The notes: a model not told the origin generated them from the sequence alone. Numbered from the stretch's first letter, positions 29,457 through 41,699 are shown. The stretch is 64,000 bases of DNA from Prorocentrum cordatum (GCA_963575745.1 CAUYUJ010009802.1:118967-182966), one strand, 5' to 3'. A program made the numbers and translations.

Positions 29457-29723
29457 CATTCTGGCCCCTGCGGGGGGGGTGCTCCCCACCACCCGCGGGA
29501 GGGGGGGCTGGCCCGAGCGCGCTGTCCACCACGCGGCTGACGGCGCGCCGTGCGGTGCGTTTGCCACCAAAAACTTCACGACCCCGGTGAACATCATCAA
29601 GATCAACGTGAAACACGTCGAGATCACTAGAAGCCAGGGCATACCGCGACTAGAACATCAACCACTAGCCGTTGAACCAGAGACACGAGACTTACACACT
29701 GCCGTGGAGACGCGCTGGCAAGT

Positions 29724-31484
29724 ATGCCGAGACCATACACGCATAGAATTACATGGGCGCGAACAGACGAGACCCAAAAACGAGCGGGGTACAACGTCCG
29801 ACATGGGATACAGCATCGACCCGACGACACCCTTCTCATTGCTACGACCGCCCTCGCGAGAGCGTCCAAGCACGAACTGCGTAACAGGCAGCCCCAGTGC
29901 GAAAACGAGCTGCGTAACAGGAAGCTCAAGTACGAGAATGAGCTGCGTAACAGGCAGCCCAAGGACGAGTACCACCACCACTACAATACCAAGTACGCCA
30001 CCAAGACCGACACCAGGAACGACACGACCGAGCAACCCGAAAGGGTTACTAAGTACGTAGTCGTGGAGGTACCACTGGACAACGGCCGCGCCGCCTACGA
30101 CGAGTACGACTACGGCCGCGCCGTCTACGACGAGTACGACTGCGACAACTTCTTCGATAGCGACCTGTACTCCTACGACCCCCAGAACTAATTCGGCTTC
30201 CAGGACTACGTCGGGCCGCAGGGCAACGACAGCCGCCAGGACTATAGGGGCACCCAGAACGTGAAACGCTACGACTTGGCAGCCGACGTCTCCGACTCGG
30301 ACCCAGGGGACCACGAAGAGAGCGTGCCGTCTAAGCTTCTACGGCCACCAGGAGAGCTACCAGGGCCACCAGACGGCCTTGGGGAAAGCTGAGCTACGAG
30401 CACCGCACGCACAGCTACGAGAGCCACTAGAAGAGAGTCAAGACCCACCTGTCGAGCTGCGCGGGCCATCAGCAGAACCACGAGAACCACAAGCTGAGCT
30501 ACGGGGACCGCGAGCTGACCTACGTGAGCAACAAGCAGGGCGCTAAGAGGCCCACTGACGGAGCCACGAGGGCCGCCAACTCGGATACGAGGACCACCAA
30601 CAAAGCTACGTGGACTACCAGGTGAGCTACTGGAGCCACCTGCTCAGCTACGAGAGCCACGAGCAGAGCTTCGAGAGCCACCGGCAGAGCCACGAGGTCC
30701 ACCTGGAAACTACGAGGGCCACAACCCGAGTTTCGTGAGCAAAGAGCAGAGCTACTACAGCCACCAACAGAGCTACCAGGACCACCAGCGGCCCTTCGAG
30801 GGCCACAAGCTGAGCTACCAGGACCACCAACGGCCCTTCGAGGGCCACAAGCTGAGCTACGAGGGGCACAGCTACGAGAGCCACCAGAAGAGAGTCAAGA
30901 CCCACCTGCCGAGCTACGAGAGCCACCAGCAGAGCCACGAGAGCAACCTGAGCCACGACGACTGCAAGCTGAGCTGCGAAAGCCACAAGCAGGTGCACCT
31001 CCTGAGTTACGAGGGCCACAGGCTGAATTACGAGGGCCACAAGCAGGGCTACGACGACCACTTGTTGAGCTACAAGAGCCACCAGGGGAGCTGCGAGAGC
31101 TACCGGCTGAGCTACGAGGGCCACAGGCGTAGCTACGAGGGCTACGAGCTACCCGCAGAGCTACCAGGGCGACGAGATGAACTGCAAGGGCCACCTACTG
31201 AGCAAGGACAGCAACCAGCTGAGCTACGAGGACCACCTGCTGAGCTACTGCCACGCGCTGAGCTACCAGGGCCACAAGCATGGCTTCGAGGACCACAGGC
31301 AAGGCTCCGAGGACCGCCAATTGAACTACGAGGGCTACCTACCGAACCATGCGAGCAACCGACACCAGCTTCCCTGCCACCTGGCTGGAGTAACCACATC
31401 GACCAGCAGGGGCGACGCTACTACCACCACGCGGCCCTAGACATGACGACGTGGAAGATGCCGCGCAGATACGAAGACCACTAA
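29724..31484 (+). pseudogene. Broken Tyr/His-rich repeat protein with C-terminal WW domain
   Basis: The N-terminal frame (29724-30191) has three ELRNRQPKYEN-like 11-residue repeats, two GRAVYDEYDY units and an Asp/Tyr-rich end, then a stop at 30189-30191. The same frame continues after that stop. From about 30320 a 7-residue repeat (SYEGHKL and variants, 21 bp) fills the sequence, with a premature TAG in one unit near 30430. The frame 30735-31484 ends in a WW domain (31374-31464): LPPGW, HIDQQGRRYY, TTWKMP. It has both tryptophans, the Tyr pair and the final Pro, so proline-peptide binding is likely for an intact version. Close to the WW domain the repeat has slipped into another open frame. 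The stops and slips suggest decay. Confidence 0.55.
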
Positions 31485-31900
31485 CAGAGCAGGTCCGCCA
31501 ATATAACCCTCCGCAGCTGCCTCAAGAAGCCAGCTGAGCCATCTGTACCACTAGCAGAACTACGAGGACCACGAGCTGAGCTACACGGACATCGAGCGGT
31601 GCTTGTAGGACGACCAGCTGACACACCTGGGAACGCAGAGCTACGAAAACCACCCCCTGCTCCTCGAGGACTGCCAGAAGAGATTCGAGAGCCATCAGCA
31701 GAGCTTTAAGGGCCACCAACTACACTACCAGTGCCACCAGAACTGCCCGGTCCAACTGCTGAGCTACGAGGACCACCAGCTGAACTCCGCGGGCTGCAAC
31801 ATGAGCTACGTCGGCCACCAGCTGAACTATGAGGGCCACCAGCGGATCTGCGAGGGCTACCAGCAGCGTTCCGAGGGCTACCTGAGCTACATACGAGGGC
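30320..31900 (+). repeat. 21-bp tandem repeat (TACGAGGGCCACAAGCTGAGC type)
   Basis: Dozens of diverged 21-bp units. A 42-bp block is duplicated exactly apart from one base at 30773-30856. A 47-bp block at about 30414 recurs at about 30870, with TAG in the first copy and CAG in the second. Several frames remain open because GAGCTAC-type units lack stops in them. Confidence 0.85.
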
Positions 31901-32247
31901 AACCAGCTGAGCCACGACGGCCACCAGAACAACTCCGACCACGAGGTACACGCAGTATCGTAGCCACTAACCGGGACAGATGGGGCAGAGAACACCAGCT
32001 GCGGATCCGCACCATAGAGGCTGTCTACGAGGCGGGCCGTATGAGAGGCCTGCTTGCTGCCCTACAAGAACTACCGCTTGCTCTTCGAGTTGATGATGGT
32101 GGGATGGGGCCTACCTTAAGCCGGATCGCTCCGGGTACTCCAACCCGCAAGCTGCTACGCTACCTCGTCTACAGCGTTACCGACAAGGTACGCCATTTAC
32201 ATCGATGCCATTTCTACGTCATCCGTAACAGCTGCGACATCGCATGA
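31801..32247 (+). other. Open frame after the WW domain with residual repeats
   Basis: 148-residue plus-strand frame opening with SYVGHQLNYEGHQ-type repeat units and continuing into a basic segment (RIRTIEAVYEAGRMRGLLAALQ). It may be another exon or decayed copy of the same repeat gene, and no domain is identified. Confidence 0.3.
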
Positions 32248-32427
32248 GTGGCCCGGCCGCTCCTCCCCATCCCTCTCCCTCGGTGGGCCTCAGGATGCTT
32301 GACGGAGCTGGGCGGCCCTCCCTCCCCTTCCCCCCCCCCGGAAAGGGCGCGCCTCGGCCCCGCGCCCGCGCCGCGCGCCGCGCGGGCAAGCGCGGGCGGA
32401 GGCGCTGGGGACGGCAGACGCCGCTGC

Positions 32428-32835
32428 GAGAGAGAGAGAGGAGGAGGAGAAAGAGGAGGAGGAGAGGGAGGGGGAGGAGGAGGAGGAGGAGGAGGAGGAG
32501 GAGGAGGAGGAGGAGAAGCTTGAGGAGGAGGAAGAGGAGGAGGAAGAGGAGCTTGAGGAGGCGGGGGAGGAGATGGCACTGGGAGAGGATAGAGGATATA
32601 CTGGCCTGTCCACAAAGTGGAAGTGAGGAGGAGGAGGAGAAGGAGGAGGAGCAGGAAAAGGAGGAGGGGGATACATATAAATATACGGTGAGAGAGAGAG
32701 AGAGAGAGAGAAATAAATAACTAAATAAAGAAACAGAGAGAGAGAGAGCGCGTGATAAAGAGAGACAGAGAGAGAGAACAGCAACAAAGGGAAAAGGATT
32801 AGGAGACGAAGCGGGAGGAGGAGAAGGAGGAGAAT
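32428..32835. repeat. (GGA)n and (GA)n microsatellites
   Basis: GGA blocks at 32438-32560 and 32620-32670, GA runs at 32690-32785, then GGA again to about 32835. Confidence 0.93.
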
Positions 32836-34085
32836 TGAGAATCAAAGGTCCGATTTTTTAGGGGGTGTTTATTTGGCCCTCTTCGGGCTATTCGAAAATT
32901 CAGGAAGCCTCTGGAAGCCTCCGCGAGTTTCCAATGTCAAGCGTATCTTTGTGGGAGAGAGGGAAGAACGGGCCAGCATCTGATGATGTACGGAAGTAAA
33001 CTGTTTAAACTAAGCAAGCGATAAGAAATTGCCCGACCTGTTCTGAAGCTAAGCAATTAAAGCTGAAGATCTGCCTCTGAGCGCCTGGAGCAACATGAGT
33101 CTCAGGTCAGTCAATGAAAAAGAGGCCAATCGTGATAATCGTGAGCAGCAGTGACATGTCATCAATCAATTTTGATCCATGCTGAGAAATGTCTGACATT
33201 CCCACTGGCCCCGAGGCGACTGTTCGGGCACCCGCTCCTGCTCCGCTCCCTGGTGAAATTCCGCCACTGCCTGAAACCCCCATGAACATGCAGCGTCTGG
33301 ACAGCAACGCGGTGCGATGAGACGATGGGTGCTGCTCCTTGCATAGCCCGGTGCCAAGTCCCCAGCGAGCTGCCAGGGCGCAGCGCCATGAATCTCGAAC
33401 TGTCTGGCCCTTTCCGTGCGGTGCGGCTGCTGGCCGGGTGCGGCTGCTGGCCGGCGAGGGGCCCCTCCACGGCCCCAAACCCGACCGAACTTGGCGCTCT
33501 CCCCTGCAACGCCGACCACGCCGCCCCGAACGTAGTGGGAATCGACCGATGTTGTCGTCGACGACGACGACGAGGAGGAGGCGGAGGAGGAGGACGACAA
33601 CAACATCGACGACCGCGCCCCCGTGCAAACTCCCAGGGTCGGGCCAGACGAAAGGGAACGATCGCCGACAAGGGGTTAACAAAGTGAGGCGACCTTGTGA
33701 AGCAACTCGCAGCAAGGGGTGCGTCGCGCATGCGTCGGCTGTTCGTCGGCTGCCAGAGAAGCCCGTCGTCCCCGCGAACATGCGTGTCACCGTCGGAAAA
33801 GGGTCGTTTGGCGAGAGCGGCCCCCCTTTGCTAAGCACAGAGGGAGTCGCTTTCGCGCGCAGGCGAGGGATATCGCGCGCAGCTACGGGAGGGCGTGCGG
33901 GCGAAAGGAGGAGGAGGAGGCGACCGAGGCCGAAGGACGGTCTCGAGGTTTCCGGCCTCTGGAGGCTTTGGGCACTGATGGAATCCTCGTTGAAAGGCCG
34001 CGGGGAACGCCACAAACCTGCGCCCCCCGATGAGGGGAAGGTGAGGAGGGGGATTGGCGGAAGATAAGGGCGAGGAGGAACAAGA
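32836..34085. other. No recognised gene
   Basis: Contains a short CGA/GGA triplet tract (33555-33600) and a duplicated GGTGCGGCTGCTGGCCG word (33420 and 33437). Several overlapping frames are open on both strands because of base composition, and none resembles a known protein. Confidence 0.5.
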
Positions 34086-34136
34086 GGAGGAGGAGGAGGA
34101 GGAGGAGGAGGAGGAGGAGGAGGAGGAGGAGGCGGA
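34086..34136. repeat. (GGA)n microsatellite
   Basis: Seventeen or so GGA units in a purine-rich context. Confidence 0.95.
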
Positions 34137-34901
34137 AGAAGGAGAGGCGGATGATGGGAAGAAAACGTATAATGAATCAGATGTTTAGGATCTCGCCGCC
34201 GAAAAACTCACCCAAGAGACGTGAGGAGCGGAGTGGCGCCACCCATTCAAAACACAAATCGACCAGGACGCCGAGAGACCCAACACAGCAACGGATCCCG
34301 AAACGGGCCAGGCCCGAGAACAGGCTCGCCGGGGGCGGAGCCCAACAGACAAGCCGAAAAGGGGGAGAAGGGAGAAGGAGAGATCAGGACGATTTCGTGT
34401 CCTGCCAGATGGCGAAGGTGCGGCCGAGAGCGGCCACGTCGTCTGGTCCAAATCCTGGGGCGAGGCACGGGCATCTGGGTGTCTGGCTGGCCACGTATCC
34501 TCGCCAGGGCCTGCAATCCCACCTCGCCGCTGCAACGCACGAGCGCCTGGATGCTGTGGCGCAGGGCGCAGGGTGGGCGGGGCGGGGCCACAGCGACCGC
34601 AACTCACCTGCCTCCGACTCGGCATCAATCAAATCAGAATTTGCGTGTATTGTACTGGAAAGAGCAGTTCCTATCGAGACGCTTTTTTCGACGCCACTAT
34701 GGCTCAAGACCGCTCAGGGAAAAACAAATGCGAGCCCTCGCTTCTCCCCAAAACTGCCCATATGAAGGTCCACGAACACACAGTGGCAACGTGGTCCAGG
34801 GGCAACCCCAATGGAGCGTTCTGACGCCGATCGGCAGCCCCAATGGCACGCTCGGTCTGCCCGAGCAGCCGCAATGGCACACTCGAGCTGAGATGCAACA
34901 T
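34137..34901. other. No recognised gene
   Basis: Overlapping open frames on both strands without a domain. It lies 3' of the tyrosine-recombinase frame on the minus strand and may include that element's untranslated end. Confidence 0.45.
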
Positions 34902-35800
34902 TCACTCGCGCGCCTTCTCTGGACGTGACGCCTGCCTGGCCAGAAGCTCTCGGCCTCGAACAATCACTGATTCTGGCACGGCAGCTCGCGCAGCCACCAG
35001 GGAGCGTGTCCTCATGCAGCGAAACGCCAGCTTCTCCGAGGCCAAGCGGCCGCGCCGCTGGATGGCCCACACCGCCCTGTAGCTCTCCGCCGCATTGCGG
35101 CTGGGGCCCGAGTGCCTGGCTGAGTGCGCCAGGAAGGGGGCGACGGCGACGTCGTCGCTGGAATTCCGTAACGCTCGGCGGTAGGACTCCGCGGAGCAGT
35201 CAAACGCCAGCTCGCCCGGAGCATGGCCGCGACGTGCGGGCGGTCGATCAGCACGCCCTGCCTCGCCCCAGTCTTGGCGCGCTCGTCCCGCCCCTGGGCG
35301 CCTAGCTCGATCGCGACCACGCCCTCGCTGGAGCACGCGATGTCCTCCCCGCGCAACCCGAAGATCTCCGCCGATCGTGGGTGGGCGTCCTCGGCCAAGG
35401 CCGCCGCGTCGGCAGCCTCCACGGCGCCCGCCAGCCTGGTGACATCGCCCATCGCTGCCCACATCTCGAGCGGCTGAGGGCGGCCCTCGCCCGCCACGTG
35501 CATCTTGTGCCAGGCTCGCAGCGCTCGGTCGGCGCGAGGGGGTCCAGTGGACAGCTCGGGCCACGCGCGGGAGCCACGCCGCGCACCGCGAAGTCGCCCC
35601 TGCGCGGCCCCACTTCCTCGCCCTCCACCAGGTTGTCCAGGTAGGCAAATGTGGAGTTGTCGATCTCCTCTCGATTCGTCGCGGGCAGGTCCCAGTCGAG
35701 AGCGAACTCCAGAAAACGCCTCGCGCTGGGCACGCAGCAGTTCAGGGCGGTCTTCTTTGAGACCGAGTAGGGCAGCAGCGACAGGCCAGGCTCCAGATTC
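34902..35800 (-). pseudogene. Tyrosine recombinase, inactive
   Basis: The core-binding part reads SVSKKTALNCCVPSARRFLE and NSTFAYLDNLVEGEE (about 35780-35625). The catalytic part has HPRSAEIFGLRGEDI with the first Arg at 35377-35375, AKTGARQGV with Lys at 35275-35273, and HSARHSG with His at 35126-35124 and Arg at 35117-35115. Next comes AIQRRGRLAS, where the usual Trp/His is Leu. The nucleophilic Tyr expected soon after is absent; FRC occurs there, with Cys at 35018-35016. Two frame changes separate these blocks. The family cleaves and rejoins DNA through a Tyr-DNA intermediate, so this copy cannot act. Confidence 0.7.
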
Positions 35801-37031
35801 TGCGCACGCGTCGGCGGCACCGACCTCTCCTTCTCGTTCCGCACATTGGTGGCGAGTGCCCGCCGGCCCGAGGAGCGGCGACGTAGGCGACCATCAGCTG
35901 CAGGGATCCCGCGGACACCAGGAGGCATCAGGAACAGGATCCACGCACCGAGCCACGGTCTGAGGACCACTAGCCTGACGCCTCCAGGAAAGACCTTGGC
36001 AGCACGACGGAGTCGGACAGGTCTCGTCGCCTCCGTTCGAGAGTCTCCCTGATCAGCTGGTCGACCGCCCTCTCTGTGAACTCCGCCTCGCACCGTTCGC
36101 GCCCATCCAGCGTCGCATCCAGGCGGCGCTCCACCAGCATCCGGCAGAGCTCGGGCGAGCAGGCCCGGGCGACGCGAGTTCTGAAGCGCCCCGTCTCTCC
36201 CTTTGCGTGCTTTGCGCGGGCGCATGTGCGGACGAAGCGCCGCGCGTCCTTGACCGCCCCCGAGATCGCCGTCAGCTTGAGCGCGGGGCAGCCCCGCATG
36301 CACTGGGGAGAGGTCACCCTGTAGGCCCAAGCTGCCTCTCCCACTCCAGGACCTCGGGCGTCGCGAAGATCGACGTGAAAGGGGCTTCCCCTGCGTCTGC
36401 AGGGTGCTCCAGAGAAACCGATCCCCCCCTGCCCAATTGCCCGTAGAATGCGCGGACTGCTCAGCAGCTGCGCCGAACCCAATTCCACCTTCCGACGGTC
36501 GGACCCACGGAGACCAGATCGCTCCCGCGGGAGATGACGAAGCCGAAGAGTTGGGGGGCCTCCAAGCTGAAAGCGCACTCTCGACCGGGTCGCGCATGAG
36601 GGCCCAGAGCGCCCGCCGTTCACCCCCAGCTCGGCGATGAGCTCCACCCTCCGCGCGTTCACCTCGTCCGCCTGGTCGAACTCCGCCCCGAAACCGATGA
36701 CCGCGCTGGCGCGCTGCATCGCGCGCCGGCGGAGAGCCGCCAAGCGCGCTGGCGAGAACTCGAAGTTCCCCGAGCGCGCGCGCCCGCCATGCAGGCGCAT
36801 GAAACCACCCCTTGCTGAAACCGCCCAGGCACGCCATCGAGTCGGCGATGCGAAAGTGCCGACGATCTCAGCTCGCTCGAGTCCGAGCCGAGTGCTTCAC
36901 CGACAGCATGCCCGTCCTCATCTCCATCCAATTGACGCGCTCCTTCTCGCCCCGCCGCCAGAGCGGACCGCCTCCTTCCACCTCGCCATGTCGCCCCAGC
37001 AAGCGCGCAGGAGGGGCTCTCGCCTTGGCCC
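35801..37031 (-). other. Region between RNase H-like and recombinase segments
   Basis: Minus-strand frames are open and protein-like (FSPARLAALRRRAMQRASAVIGFGAEFDQ, and ELCRMLVERRLDATLDGRERCEAEFTERAVDQLIRETL), with basic and helical character. This is presumably the element's linker or an extra domain; no family was recognised. Confidence 0.4.
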
Positions 37032-37290
37032 CTAGCCCCCTAGCTCGACGCCCTCGGTCACTCGACGATAGGCCTCGCCTTCCGCCCGGGAGTCCGCAGC
37101 CCAAGAGGAGGAGATCCCCGCCCAAACCGTCCGACCACCTCGAACGGCGAACCGCGCCTCGCGGCGCATCTCCTCCAACGGGCCCCAGGTCGAGATGATC
37201 GCCCCTCCGTAGAAACTCGCGTCGAACATGCCCAGTGCATGGCGAGGTCGACGGACGCCAGCGGCGCAATCACCGCGGCCAGGGCCAACT
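37032..37290 (-). pseudogene. RNase H-like segment
   Basis: Minus-strand sequence APLASVDLAMHW shifts frame into FDASFYGGAIISTWG, followed by RREARFAVRGG. An Asp before Ala-Ser/Gly-Gly strands downstream of a reverse transcriptase is typical of RNase H first motifs. The other RNase H motifs were not located, so the call rests on position and one motif. Confidence 0.4.
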
Positions 37291-37368
37291 CTCACAGCAC
37301 CTCCTCGGGCACGCAACGACGAGCCCCCCCTCGGAACTCCGCGCGCTGGTAAACCTCCGAGAAGATAC

Positions 37369-39299
37369 TCAGAGCGCCACGAGAGATCGGGAAGCTCCGA
37401 GACAGGATGCCCACGATCGTGGCCACCGCGTCTGGGAACTCGGACAGCTGCCCGACGATCTCGCTCGCCCGGCCACCGCCAGCGACGTCTTGTCCTGGTC
37501 GGGGGAGAGGCGGGCCCCTTGGAAGCCCCCACCGATCATCCGAGCCTTCTCCGCGCAGTCGCCCTCGCACACCTGGGGGTCCGCCGCCTTCGCCAGGAAA
37601 TTGGCCCCCAACCAAACGCCCCCGGGTCGGGCATGCGCCGCCCCGACGTCGCCGGGGGGCAAGTCCGTGCCAATGATCCCGAAATCGTCGGTGCACTCGT
37701 AATGGGCGGCTGGGGCCTCCCGGCTGATCCGGGGCAACGCCCTCCGCCGGCCGCTGCTTCTCGGCGAGAGGGGATGGGCCCAGCGAGGGCTCAGAATTGA
37801 GCGGGCCCTCCACGGTCGCCCGGGCGATCCAGCACGCCCGCGAGAAACCCGCCAACGCCGCTCGCGCGCCGACGCGCTCGCCGGAGCCGCGCAGGTGGAA
37901 GTGAAGCGGGACAGAGCTCAACAGCTCTAACGACCGAACACCCGGCAGCGCGAAGTACGGGGCTACGGTCTCGCCCGTCAAGGTCCAGCGCGCAGTGGAA
38001 GTCCAGGAGGTCGCCGGCACCGAAGGACATCCGAGCTCCCTCCTCTTTCATCTCCTCGGACACATCCAGAAATTACGCGGCACTGGCGCCGCCCATAGCA
38101 CGCCGCGGCGGCGCTCGCCATCGCAGGTTGGATCTCCGCTGGTCAAACACCAGGCGCAGCGGCACGCAGAGCTCGCCACCCACATTTTCCGCCTGCTTCA
38201 CCATGCAGAAAAGGCCAACCTCGCCCACCTTCGACTCGCACTGGCACGGCATGCCCGCCAGCGCCATGCGCTTGGCCAGCAGCAGCACCTCCTTCTTCCG
38301 GGGGATGTGCTGGTCCACGCAGTTCTTCGCCTCCGCGCGCCGAACGCACTCCTCGCACACCTCCTTCAACATCGCCATCTTGAAATCCTCTGGAATTTTC
38401 GCCACCCTCGGCGACGCTGACCTCGTGCTCACCGGCGTTGAGCCAGGAGAAGGAAGAGCGACCGCTCCCATTTAGCTGGAAACGTCTCGCCCCGGTCTGG
38501 CAGCCGCACCTGTCTGCCGCGCTTCTGCTGCTCGGCCAACCGTCGAGCACAGGTCAACTGGGACTGGTTCTCCGCCGCCGAGGCGGCGGGGCGCGGCCGC
38601 GCGATCGCGGCCCCCTGCGCGGGCGTCAAGGGAGGCGGCGGTCGGCGACGACCCCCCTCCAACACGCGTCGCGAGAGGTCTCCGTCCATGGCGCTCGGAA
38701 GCGGACCCGAATCCCAGCCTCAGAGCTCCCTGGGATCCGAGAGCTCGTCGCTGAACGTCCTGCGGTACAACTGGCGCAGCGCTAGCAGGCGCCCGCTCGC
38801 CCGCTGCGAGACGTCCAACTCCTCCCTCCAGCGCAAAAGCGCCCAGCGCCAACTCGACGGCGGTCTCTCGGGCCGCGGCGCGGGCGCCGCCTCGGACAGG
38901 AAGTCCCGCCTCCTCGACATGAGAAGCCCAATTCGTCGCGCAGAGCAACGCCTGGTGGGGCCCAGCGCTCTTGCCGTAGACCCGCAGACTCGATGCAAGT
39001 ACGTCGACAAAAAAGATTGACTGGCAACCGAAGCACGGCCGATCGCGCGCTGAACTCCCGGCGCACCATCGCCAGTCAGCTCGCGGCGGGGCCGCGGCGC
39101 GGCCGCCCAGGTCTGCGCGCGCGCTGACCAGCTCCGCATCCCGACCCGTGACCTGCTTCACCTCTTCCTCGACGCCCATGACCCCGATCGTGGTCTCGTC
39201 CACCAAGGGTGGGTCCAGGCGGCGGGCTGCGTCCCAGTCCACCTTGAACTTCCAGTTCTTGGAGCCCCTGGGTTCACCAGTCATCGCGGCGCTGGACAT
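37369..39299 (-). pseudogene. ORF2 N-terminus and reverse transcriptase, frameshifted
   Basis: Starts MSSAAMTGEPRG at 39299, 22 bases after the ORF1 stop. After a low-complexity part, 38471-38073 reads DFKMAMLKEVCEECV and then GLFCMVKQ...LRLVFDQRRSNLRWRAPP, the fingers motif where lysine and arginine contact the template and dNTP. After frame changes, GAGDLLDFHCALD and VAPYFALPGV (about 38030-37930) occupy the place of motif A, and GFSRACWIA follows. The catalytic box reads YECTDDFGIIG with Asp-Asp at 37690-37685. This RT type differs clearly from the LINE and copia RTs in the same window. At least three frame changes are needed to read it. Confidence 0.65.
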
Positions 39300-39320
39300 T
39301 GCGGCGCGCCCTCACCAGCG

Positions 39321-41010
39321 CTAGCCGTTGCGCGCAAGCCTCTCGAAGATCACCTGGTTCAACAGCCCCTTCTGCCGATCCGTCATGAGCATCGCGTCCG
39401 CAGCAGCGAAGCTCGCGATCATCTCCCTCGCCGCGTTGCAGCCGGACAGCCCGCGATCTCGGATGTAGCGCCTGGCCCATGCATCCGCCGTCTTGCCCGT
39501 CGGGTAGATCTCCGACAGCGCATCCGGCGCGATCATCTCCCTGAAACCTTCCAGCATCTTGGTCGCCCGCCCCGCAGGCGGGCACTCCGTGAACTCCTCG
39601 AGCTGCTCCAGGAGCAACTGCTGCGGCATCTGAGCCTTGAACTTCATCCGCTTGATGGTCAGAATCACCGCCTCCGGCGACCCGGTGGCCACCTGCGTGT
39701 CTGGGGTCTCCAAAGGGCACGCGACACCAGCACGCGCGGGGGAAGCAGGAGCATCCTCCGTCGCAACCAGCGTCGCAGGGACTAGCACGGCCGCGGCAGC
39801 AGCTGGGGCCGACGAAGCACCACCCTGCAGACGGCTCTCGAACTCGTTGAGGCGATTCATCATGGACTAGATCTGTGCCTGGTTCGCCAGCACCGCCTCC
39901 GCACTTCGGTCGGCCCCCGACGACGCCATCGCAGAGGCCCGCAGCTCTCGAGCACGATCGGCAATCCGCATCTCGTTCAAGCCGGCCGCCAAAGACCGCT
40001 GCGACTCCACGAGATCGTCCACATGGGCCTTCCAGACCGCGTCGAATGGAGGATGGGCAAGTGGCGGACGAGGGGGATCGGCAACGGCTGCGTCTCTCAC
40101 ATACCCCAACACCGAACCCGACGAGAACGAGGCCACAGAGGAGAGACCAGCCTCCACGGGCTCCTGCAGCTCGTGAACACCCCACACCAGCAGCAACACG
40201 AGGGACACGATGATGGCAACCCGGCGCTGCAGAGGCATGGGTTTCCGCTCGCATGTAGATCCTCCACTCCTTGGTTGTCTCCGAAGACTCCACAAACGTG
40301 TCGCGGCAAGCCATGAGCCAGCCCACGAACGTGTCTCCACGAACACATCGATCACCCCAACGAACTTCAGGCCCTCGTAGAGCACGAAAAACAGCGCCAG
40401 CACACCAGCCAACCGATACGGCGAGCGCAAGGCCCAGCGGGCCGTACGCAGTGAGGAACGAACTGAGCTGACCATTGCGTAGACCACGTTTACAACCACC
40501 GCCTGTTGAGCCTCACGTCCTGGACGATACAACTCCAGCGAACCGATCGTGCCTGAGCGGAGTCCCTCGGTGGCCTGTGTCAGGAAACTCCCCTTCTGCA
40601 GCTGGGACAGAGCCGGCATCGGTCGTCAACGAATCCCGGGCACAGGGTTGCTCAGCACAGTAGTCTTCGCCGTGATCGTGATCGTGCCCATGCTGAGGTC
40701 TGGCAGCAGAGCCACCCACGAGTTCCCTGACTTCCGTCGAACCAGCATAAATCTCCACACCGTCGGTCGCACTCTGACGGTAGTAGCGCCGACTCCATAC
40801 TTCCACTGGCATCACCCTCTCCGGCGAGAGGTCCTCCAGATCCTCCTCCTCGCTGGGCGGATCCCGCACCGCCGTGACCAGCGCCCACAAAAACACCAGG
40901 AGAGGCCCACTGCAGCGCACCGTCGCGAGGATCCGTCCCCCGCCCTCCAGAAGGCACGGCGCCTGCCAAGCAAGGTTTGGCGGGAGACTCTCAGTCGCAC
41001 AGTCCACCAA
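39321..41010 (-). pseudogene. ORF1 of the tyrosine-recombinase element, with hydrophobic segments
   Basis: The first frame (41010-40750) holds LLVFLWALVTAV and an acidic segment followed by PVEVWSRRYYRQSATDG. A frame change leads to 40619-39867 with two membrane-like stretches, YRLAGVLALFFVLYEGLKF and VAIIVSLVLLLVWGV. A TAG at 39867-39869 interrupts the frame, which then continues as MMNRLNEFESRLQ to the stop at 39321. The last part contains IKRMKFKAQMPQQLLLEQLEEF and AWARRYIRDRGLSGC. A local frame swap occurs near 40320-40230. A nucleocapsid-like role would fit its position, but three hydrophobic segments are unusual for that. No CCHC knuckle is seen and the family is not recognised. Confidence 0.5.
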
Positions 41011-41299
41011 CTCTCACGAGGAACCAGCAGAGGATATCGCGCTGCTTGCGCGGGAAGAGGCCGACGAACCTACGTAATGAAACTCAGGCGAGATATACAT
41101 CAACGGCTGAGCCCAAAAAACTGGAGACGGAGAAACACATGTATAACACGCAAGCTCATTCTACAAACAGCGCCACTCTTGGAGTATGCACGCTGCACTC
41201 CCGCCCCCGCCCCCCGCAGCTTATGGACGCTGGGGGGAGAGACAGGTGAGAGGAAGGGCCCGAAAAACTCGTTGTATATCACAACACGCAACAATGGTG

Positions 41300-41522
41300 A
41301 TAACTATGATGATGGTGATGCTGACGGTGATGGCGATGATGATGATGATGATGATGATGGTGGTGCTGGCACCGACGTATATGCCGATGATGATAGTGAT
41401 GATGGTGGTGACGAGAATGTGATGATGATGGTGGTGATGATGATTATATGTTGTTGATGATGGTGATGGTGATGGTGATGGTGATGGTGATGATGATGAT
41501 GATGATGATGATGATTATGATT

Positions 41523-41582
<60 letters not shown>

Positions 41583-41690
41583 GCGACGACGATGATGATG
41601 ATGATGGCGACGACGATGAGGATGGTGACTATGATAGGATGATGATGGCGATGACGACGATGCTGCTACTGCTCATGATGGTGGTGGTGA
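41300..41690. repeat. (GAT)n microsatellite with GAC/GGT interruptions
   Basis: About 390 bases of GAT triplets. The purest part is 41480-41582. Confidence 0.95.
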
Positions 41691-41699
41691 TGGCATCCT

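Larger units (their letters stand above)
34902..41010 (-). mobile_element. Decayed retroelement with reverse transcriptase and tyrosine recombinase (DIRS-like)
   Basis: Minus-strand order: ORF1 with hydrophobic segments (41010-39321), ORF2 start (39299), reverse transcriptase (about 38400-37600), an RNase H-like segment (about 37290-37100), and a tyrosine recombinase (about 35780-34910). Reverse transcriptase followed by RNase H and a tyrosine recombinase is the order of DIRS-type elements, which integrate without a DDE integrase. Multiple frame changes, an in-frame stop and lost recombinase residues show decay. Terminal repeats were not found. Whether ORF1 belongs to the same element is inferred from the 22-base spacing to ORF2 and the shared strand and frame. 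Confidence 0.65.
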
